Shown piece after piece: positions 16,087 to 20,579 of a stretch of 20,579 nt of DNA. Under the pieces are notes generated by a model. It made no database searches and was not told the DNA's origin. It saw only the letters and a program-made list of their open reading frames with translations. The first letter of the stretch is position 1. Each line of letters begins with the position of its first letter. The DNA is taken from assembly GCA_900557355.1 (NCBI GenBank), contig USSR01000030.1, positions 1 through 20,579 on the forward strand. The letters run 5' to 3'. The stretch is from an uncultured Bacteroides sp. Lineage in GTDB: Bacteria > Bacteroidota > Bacteroidia > Bacteroidales > Bacteroidaceae. Made by a program: the position numbers and the translations under genes.

Positions 16087-16230
16087 AATTTACTTTCTAT
16101 ATTAATTGATTAAAATAAGTTTGATATTACGAGAAATAGAACGAATTTACAACAAAGAAGGTGATTTACGGTCGTTTTCTTATAAAGTTTTTAGTAACCT
16201 ATACGATTTAATACTAAATTTGGCTATTTA

Positions 16231-17328
16231 TCAGAAAGTGATAGTGCAAGAACTTCCCCATTGGATACTGGTTTTGTTTTCCGTATTCCACAAACATTCA
16301 CGAGCCGTTAACAAGCGTTGATTCACATCCATGGTAACTACAATAAAGGAAAGTAGACGTTCGTCAGCAGAAGAATACTCACCTTTCATAGGGGAGTCCA
16401 CCCGGAAAACAGGTAAATCAATTGTTCCATTTACCCCATTCCAGGTATAAAATTCATTGTAATTCTTATCTCCATGAAAGTAAGCCTTAATCATAGAATG
16501 AGAATGGATAAACTGCTCCAGCTTTTCCCAATTCTTTGTGGCTTTCTTTTTGACATCAGTCACCAGACAGGTATCTGCCAACAAATTCTGAAACTTATCT
16601 ACTGAATTGATCGTATGCTTACCGTTCGGATTCGTAAAATGCTTGGTATCGGCAATGGGAGGATCGTGGGTAAATAAAATAACAGGAATAATCGTATCGG
16701 TTCCTATTTCCTGATCGAACCATTGACGCATATATGCATCAGGCCACATTCCCATAAAAACAAACCGTACCCCGTCCTTTACAAAGGAATAATGCACCTT
16801 ATCCGTTTGATAATTAAAAGTCTCCGCCGTACGTTCCACCGCAGGGCGCATCATCCGGTTGAAAATACCGGCAGCACTGGATGCATCTTTTTCTGGAGAT
16901 AAAACCTTGGAATAACCTATCGCATTAGAAATATCGTGATTACCCGGTACCAGATACAAAGGAGAACTTATCGATGAATCCCAATCACTGCAAAATTGAC
17001 TCCATGATGTAGTAGCAGATTGAACTCCTTCTTCCATCCGATTGGCAATATCACCCGTACAAACAACAAAATCAGGAGAACCGAATTTTATTCCTGCACC
17101 CACCCCACTATCTTCCGGCAGCCGAGTTTCAGAAAGCAATTTGAAGGTTGCCAACATAGCACGACTTACCTCATCACTTCCCACTTCTTTTCCCCGAAAT
17201 TCACGTTCAAGACCATAATGTACGTCTGAACAATATATAAAACGAAGAATTCTTCCTTCGTCTGCTCCGACAGCGGTGCAGCTAAAAAGAAGAATTCCCG
17301 TAAATAATAAAAGGATTAGCTTTCTCAT
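16231..17328 (-). CDS. Secreted calcineurin-like metallophosphoesterase
   Basis: A 365-residue exported phosphoesterase. All metal-ligand blocks of the calcineurin fold are present in order: YCSDVHYGL (D35, H37), VVCTGDIANR, LVPGNHDIS, VILFTHDPP and YFHGDKN. The N-terminus is a signal sequence. It could be cut by signal peptidase I after AVGA (residue 22), or be lipidated at C17 in LLFSC, where phenylalanine at -2 makes the lipobox atypical. It should hydrolyse a phosphomono- or diester in the periplasm or at the surface; the substrate is unknown. It starts 17 bases after the lamin-tail lipoprotein gene and is the last gene of a three-gene operon with the OprO/P-like porin. A C-terminal stretch (YAWN-like FYTWNGVNG onward) is not part of the core fold. 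Confidence 0.87.
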   Translation of the reverse strand: MRKLILLLFTGILLFSCTAVGADEGRILRFIYCSDVHYGLEREFRGKEVGSDEVSRAMLATFKLLSETRLPEDSGVGAGIKFGSPDFVVCTGDIANRMEEGVQSATTSWSQFCSDWDSSISSPLYLVPGNHDISNAIGYSKVLSPEKDASSAAGIFNRMMRPAVERTAETFNYQTDKVHYSFVKDGVRFVFMGMWPDAYMRQWFDQEIGTDTIIPVILFTHDPPIADTKHFTNPNGKHTINSVDKFQNLLADTCLVTDVKKKATKNWEKLEQFIHSHSMIKAYFHGDKNYNEFYTWNGVNGTIDLPVFRVDSPMKGEYSSADERLLSFIVVTMDVNQRLLTARECLWNTENKTSIQWGSSCTITF

Positions 17329-17345
17329 TCCTTACAATTATAATC

Positions 17346-18359
17346 TTACCATTCTATTTTTGTACTTAGTCCGGCAGTGGTGCTATTACTCTCACCTTGA
17401 GTGGCTTTCATCATATACCATTCAGCACCGTTATCCTTACGGGCATACGCCATTCCCTCTGTTTCTCCATTGTATTTAGGTGTTTCTCCCCAAACCTCTT
17501 CACCGGCATCCGTTAGATTCTTGAATACGTCTATGGCAGTTTCTTCCGGTGAAAGAAGCTCAATCTTCACAGATTTTTTAGCGGAGAGTCCACTTGTAAA
17601 GCCTGTAGAATAATCCGCTTGATCCGAAAGAAGCACTAAAAAACCATGAGACTGTATTTTAGTCCCTTCGGGAGCTATATAAACAATATCCCCATCATCT
17701 TTTTTAATCTTTACTCCGGTTATATCCAGTTCACGACCTGTACTATTATACAACTCAATATATTTGGGTTTATTACCGTTCAACTCATTCAGCACCAATC
17801 CAATATAATCAATACCGGAAGGTCCTTCAGGTTCCGTAATTTTATTAGCTGTTCCTTTAGTAGCTTTCAATACAACAGTCCATTCTCCCGTACCGTCAGG
17901 AATACGTGAATAACTGCCTCCCACTTCATGTTTACCTCCATCACCAAATTCCGCATCCTTATCAAATTTGTCTATATCTTTACCAGAGGGCATTTGCAAA
18001 GTGATAGAAACAGATTTAGTATTTGAGATTCCTTGAGTAAAATCAACGCCTTTGACTTTCAGCAAATATGCTTTACCGGCAATGGCTGCCCCTTCCCCAA
18101 ATGTATAAATAATCTCCGAAACACCTTCTTCATCAGTTTTCACCAGTTTAACGCCATTGAGATTAATTGTTGTATTGGAAGTATTATAAATCTCAATCCA
18201 ATCTTCTTCACTTGCATTCCCATCGTTTCCACAAATTTCATTCAATACCAATCCTGAATAATCAATATCAGTAGGAATTTCCGGTTCCGAGTCATCTTTA
18301 CATCCAACCAAAGCCAAAGCACAAAGTGTGCTCATCAGCAAAAACTTTTTCATAATCAT
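17346..18359 (-). CDS. Lipoprotein with two tandem lamin-tail-like repeats
   Basis: A 337-residue surface or periplasmic lipoprotein. The signal peptide ends in ALVGC with the lipid cysteine at residue 20, followed by KDDSE, an acidic pattern like the Bacteroidetes lipoprotein surface-export signal. The rest is an internal duplication. Residues 34-172 run from DYSGLVLNEI to LKATKGTAN, and residues 184-329 run from DYIGLVLNEL to MKATQGESN. Each repeat has the lamin-tail pattern (LVLNEI, W/Y-IEIYN, aliphatic strands, G-W-x-V/M-K-ATxG). Bacterial lamin-tail domains are often found with secreted nucleases and phosphoesterases, which fits the gene 17 bases downstream. It lies 29 bases after the porin. 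It is probably a binding or scaffold partner; a catalytic role is not evident. The ATG two codons in (MKKFLL) is an alternative start. Confidence 0.85.
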   Translation of the reverse strand: MIMKKFLLMSTLCALALVGCKDDSEPEIPTDIDYSGLVLNEICGNDGNASEEDWIEIYNTSNTTINLNGVKLVKTDEEGVSEIIYTFGEGAAIAGKAYLLKVKGVDFTQGISNTKSVSITLQMPSGKDIDKFDKDAEFGDGGKHEVGGSYSRIPDGTGEWTVVLKATKGTANKITEPEGPSGIDYIGLVLNELNGNKPKYIELYNSTGRELDITGVKIKKDDGDIVYIAPEGTKIQSHGFLVLLSDQADYSTGFTSGLSAKKSVKIELLSPEETAIDVFKNLTDAGEEVWGETPKYNGETEGMAYARKDNGAEWYMMKATQGESNSTTAGLSTKIEW

Positions 18360-18388
18360 CTTTTTTTAATTTATATCGTTATTCGCGT

Positions 18389-19759
18389 TTAAAAAGAAAT
18401 CATTGTACGCAACTGAAATACATTAAAATCGATTCCTGAAGGCATTACTTCACTTAAAGGTTTACCTCCCTTGGTAATTTGTCCTTTAGAGTCGGCATAT
18501 TTATCATTATTCATATAAATGTAATTCAGTCCAATCACCACATTACGTACAGGATACCAGTTCAACGAAGCAGAATAGCTGGTTGCCTTACCTCCTGTAA
18601 TATACGCAGCCGGATCATGGAAATCATTCATATTTATATTACTGATACGAGCCGCAACTTCCAAATTCCCCCCTTTACGACGCATTTTCATTGGACCAAA
18701 TTCCGCCTCATCCGGGGAGTATTGACGGTTTTCTCCCAATATCATATAAGATGCCGTAGCATACCAACCATTAAATACTGCATTTTTCAAATCAGTCTTT
18801 TGATTATTAGCACCATAGATATAGCGGGATATGTTGTTATAAATATATTCTCCATAAGTCAGTAACTTACGATAACGGAATCCCAGTTCGAAGCCTGTAG
18901 TATAATAATGATTGACATTCGAAATCTCGGCTTGCACAAATCGGCGACGGTCTACCCTGCTCTCCGGGAAAGTCCGGAAAAGAACCGTCTTATCCTCCAG
19001 CCCTGAACCGGAAGGTGTCTGATAGTTAAAGTATCCGCCGACATGAATCGTCATATCTTCATTGTAAATAGGCGACACTGCTACACGGGTAGCCAGAGCA
19101 TAACCGTCATTCCCTCTATTACGCTCTTTCTGAATGATATCCACTTCCCTACCAAATACTCCAGCGGAAGCCCACCAATGTTTTCCCCAACCAGTTCCGG
19201 CAAGTCCCAGACGGCGCCCGTCAGCAAAAGCTTCCACTGCCATCGGACGTTCCGAAGCCATCAGATATTTAGAACTCGTTGTACGTTCCATACTCATCGG
19301 AACTTTAAAATTTCCCGCCTTTACAAAGAAATGATTATTAAATTTATAGCCCAGATACATATCTTTTATTTCCACTTCATTGTAAGCGAAATCCAGATCC
19401 AGTTCTGCAAACCATTTTTTGTATAAAGTGGCTTTCACACCGAAACGTGCACGACGAATACTCACCCCGTTGCTAAAACGGAATTGATTGTCATCGTCCT
19501 CCAGATCCTTGTTCGTTTTGGATGTCAGATCATCCACATTCGACGTAGGCGAATAAACCGCTGCATCCAAATAAATTCGATTATCAAACCATAAATGAAA
19601 GTTTTCATTTTTAGAAGCAAAGTGAAGTTTTCCACTCTCAAAATAAGCCTTTACAGGTATCTTACCCGATTCATCTTCCCAACCGGAAGTCGTGTTTTGT
19701 CCCCATACTGAAGTAAATGCCAGCAGACCGGCAACCAGAATCATGTTTCTTTTTCTCAT
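18389..19759 (-). CDS. OprO/OprP-like outer-membrane porin
   Basis: A 456-residue outer-membrane beta-barrel of the phosphate-selective porin O/P family. The signal peptide (RKRNMILVAGLLAFTSVWG) is followed by a mature start at Q21. FHLWFDNRIYLDAAVY, GVSIRRARFGVKATLYKKWF, DMYLGYKFNNHFFVKAGNFK with VPMSMERTTSS, and many aromatic-alternating strands are typical of the Bacteroidetes members. The last residue is phenylalanine, as barrel assembly requires. It begins the operon with the lamin-tail lipoprotein (29 bases later) and the phosphoesterase. The family name implies anion or phosphate uptake, but Bacteroidetes relatives have mostly not been tested, so selectivity is inferred from family and neighbours. 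Confidence 0.88.
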   Translation of the reverse strand: MRKRNMILVAGLLAFTSVWGQNTTSGWEDESGKIPVKAYFESGKLHFASKNENFHLWFDNRIYLDAAVYSPTSNVDDLTSKTNKDLEDDDNQFRFSNGVSIRRARFGVKATLYKKWFAELDLDFAYNEVEIKDMYLGYKFNNHFFVKAGNFKVPMSMERTTSSKYLMASERPMAVEAFADGRRLGLAGTGWGKHWWASAGVFGREVDIIQKERNRGNDGYALATRVAVSPIYNEDMTIHVGGYFNYQTPSGSGLEDKTVLFRTFPESRVDRRRFVQAEISNVNHYYTTGFELGFRYRKLLTYGEYIYNNISRYIYGANNQKTDLKNAVFNGWYATASYMILGENRQYSPDEAEFGPMKMRRKGGNLEVAARISNINMNDFHDPAAYITGGKATSYSASLNWYPVRNVVIGLNYIYMNNDKYADSKGQITKGGKPLSEVMPSGIDFNVFQLRTMISF

Positions 19760-19785
19760 ATCGTATCTCTATCGTTTTGCAGGCG

Positions 19786-19821
19786 CAAAGTAAACGACAT
19801 GGAAATACCAATGAATGACAG
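19786..19821 (-). promoter_or_regulatory. Tentative promoter of the porin operon with a Pho-box-like half site
   Basis: On the minus strand TTACTTTG (19786-19793) differs from the Bacteroides -7 consensus TAnnTTTG at one position and would give a leader of about 20 bases to the porin ATG. Upstream, CTGTCAT (19815-19821) equals one half of the enterobacterial PHO box. The second half, 11 bases on, is TGGTATT and matches at only three of seven places. Ten bases separate that point from the -7 element. No good -33 element was found. Weak but suggestive given the phosphate-related genes. Confidence 0.3.
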
Positions 19822-19845
19822 AGTTATTACATTTCTACAACAACA

Positions 19846-19876
19846 AAGGCCGCTCCCGAATAACAGGAACGGCCTT
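19846..19876 (-). terminator. Hairpin terminator after carB
   Basis: The arms AAGGCCGCTCC (19846-19856) and GGAACGGCCTT (19866-19876) pair over 11 positions with one mismatch that can be a G-U pair in RNA. The loop is nine bases. On the minus strand the stem is followed by the T-rich TTTGTTGTTG. It lies 55 bases past the carB stop and separates carB from the porin operon. Confidence 0.82.
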
Positions 19877-19930
19877 ACCATTTTCATTTCAATATGATGT
19901 CAGCCTCTTTTCAAAAAGATGACATTCTGC

Positions 19931-20579
19931 TTATTTATACTCTGCCCAGCTCTTGATAGCTATATCATCCACACTCATCGTACAGAAGGCATTGATAAAT
20001 GCACTAGCCAGACGGGCATTCGTAATCAACGGTATATTCAAGTCAATGGCAGCACGACGGATTTTATACCCATTACTTAATTCTCCGGCTGTCAGATTCT
20101 TCGGGATATTGACTACCATGTCAATCTCCTTGCGATGAAGCATCTCCAATGCTTGCGGATGTCCCTCCTCACTCGGCCAATAGACATGAGTACTTTCAAT
20201 TCCATTCTCTGCAAGCGTTTTGTGTGTACCACCCGTTGCAAAGAGTTTGTATCCCTTATTCACCAACATACGGGCCGCATCCATCATATCGGCTTTCTGT
20301 TTCATTGTTCCCGTAGACAGCAGGATATTCTTCTTCGGAATACGATAGCCTACGGAAAGCATCGCTTTGAGTACGGCACAGGAAGTATCCATTCCGATAC
20401 AACCCACTTCACCGGTAGAAGCCATATCTACTCCCAACACCGGATCAGCCTTCTGCAAGCGGTTGAAAGAGAATTGGGAAGCCTTGATTCCCACATAATC
20501 CAGTTCGAAGAGATTTTTTTCCGGTTTCTCCACAGGCAGACCGAGCATTACTTTCGTTGCCAGCTCGATAAAGTTGATC
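19931..20579 (-). CDS. carB: Carbamoyl-phosphate synthase large subunit, C-terminal part (5' end outside window)
   Basis: The frame is open from the right edge (INFIELATKVMLGLPVEK) to the TAA at 19931, giving 216 visible residues. The first part is the end of the second ATP-grasp half (KASQFSFNRLQKADPVLGVD, MASTGEVGCIGMDTSCAVLK). From about visible residue 85 onward the MGS-like allosteric domain follows: NILLSTGTMKQKADM, LFATGGTHKTLAENGI, VNIPKN, RRAAIDLNIPLITNARLASA. CarB makes carbamoyl phosphate for pyrimidines and arginine; the MGS-like domain binds regulators such as UMP in other bacteria. An internal ATG at 20548 is not the start. It is a G+C-richer housekeeping gene: one 60-base line here counts 53% G+C, against 28% in a line of the capsule polymerase. 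Confidence 0.94.
   Translation of the reverse strand, partial: INFIELATKVMLGLPVEKPEKNLFELDYVGIKASQFSFNRLQKADPVLGVDMASTGEVGCIGMDTSCAVLKAMLSVGYRIPKKNILLSTGTMKQKADMMDAARMLVNKGYKLFATGGTHKTLAENGIESTHVYWPSEEGHPQALEMLHRKEIDMVVNIPKNLTAGELSNGYKIRRAAIDLNIPLITNARLASAFINAFCTMSVDDIAIKSWAEYK

Noticed and set aside
16087..16230. Promoter for the recombinase in the gap upstream
   Set aside because: The best minus-strand candidate, TTG with TAATATCA about 20 bases on, matches only the TA of the -7 consensus plus one more base. A good TAAATTTG is on the plus strand and faces the wrong way.
18479..19426. Two plus-strand open frames of about 127 codons opposite the porin
   Set aside because: Composition and lack of domains mark them as mirror frames of the porin coding sequence.
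1..20579. CRISPR arrays, tRNA or rRNA genes, insertion sequences
   Set aside because: I saw no regularly spaced repeats, no cloverleaf-like sequences and no transposase frames; the only mobile-type gene is the recombinase tied to the promoter switch.

Overview
The window looks like a gut Bacteroides (Bacteroidales) chromosome. It carries a phase-variable capsular polysaccharide (CPS) operon headed by a upxY-type antiterminator. It also has a perfect TAnnTTTG Bacteroides -7 element, lipoproteins of the CKDD type, and an OprO/OprP-like porin of the Bacteroidetes kind. The species cannot be fixed from the sequence alone. Every gene called lies on the minus strand, so transcription runs from high to low coordinates.

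Right flank (about 16.2-20.58 kb): the 3' part of carB (pyrimidine/arginine biosynthesis) ends in a clear hairpin terminator. Next comes a three-gene operon: an OprO/P-like porin, a lipoprotein with two lamin-tail-like repeats, and a secreted calcineurin-type phosphoesterase. It reads like a surface module for phosphate or phosphoester use. A tyrosine recombinase (15139-16086) follows.

Switch (14.79-15.14 kb): this 351-base stretch between recombinase and upxY has no gene. It holds a 26-bp perfect inverted repeat (14811-14836 and 15071-15096) around a 234-bp segment. Each repeat is built as a tyrosine-recombinase core site: 10-bp arms around a 7-bp asymmetric spacer. The only good promoter inside (15032-15064) points right, away from the capsule genes, so the window appears to record the OFF orientation. 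Inversion would put the -7 box about 55 bp upstream of upxY, facing it.

Capsule operon (1-14787): upxY, with no upxZ after it; a WecA/MraY-type initiating sugar-phosphate transferase; rmlA and rmlB; two tandem FdtA-like 3,4-ketoisomerases; a PglD-like acetyltransferase; a Wzx flippase; a GT61-like glycosyltransferase; a Wzy-type polymerase; a GT4 transferase; an FdtC/QdtC-like acetyltransferase; an FdtB-like aminotransferase; a second GT4 transferase; an NAD-dependent epimerase/reductase; and a Wza-like export lipoprotein cut by the left edge. Gaps are mostly 1-31 bases and several genes overlap by four bases, so the block is one transcription unit continuing beyond the window.

How it fits together: RmlA and RmlB make dTDP-4-keto-6-deoxyglucose. 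FdtA-type isomerisation, FdtB transamination and FdtC acetylation then give a dTDP-3-acetamido-3,6-dideoxyhexose (Fuc3NAc or Qui3NAc). There is no RmlC/RmlD, so rhamnose is not the product here. The initiating transferase plus three glycosyltransferases suggest a repeat unit of about four sugars, flipped by Wzx, polymerised by Wzy and exported through Wza. The least ordinary parts are the fully readable switch with its private recombinase, the diverged FdtA pair with complementary residue losses, the missing upxZ, and the porin/LTD/phosphoesterase module with a possible Pho-like site upstream.
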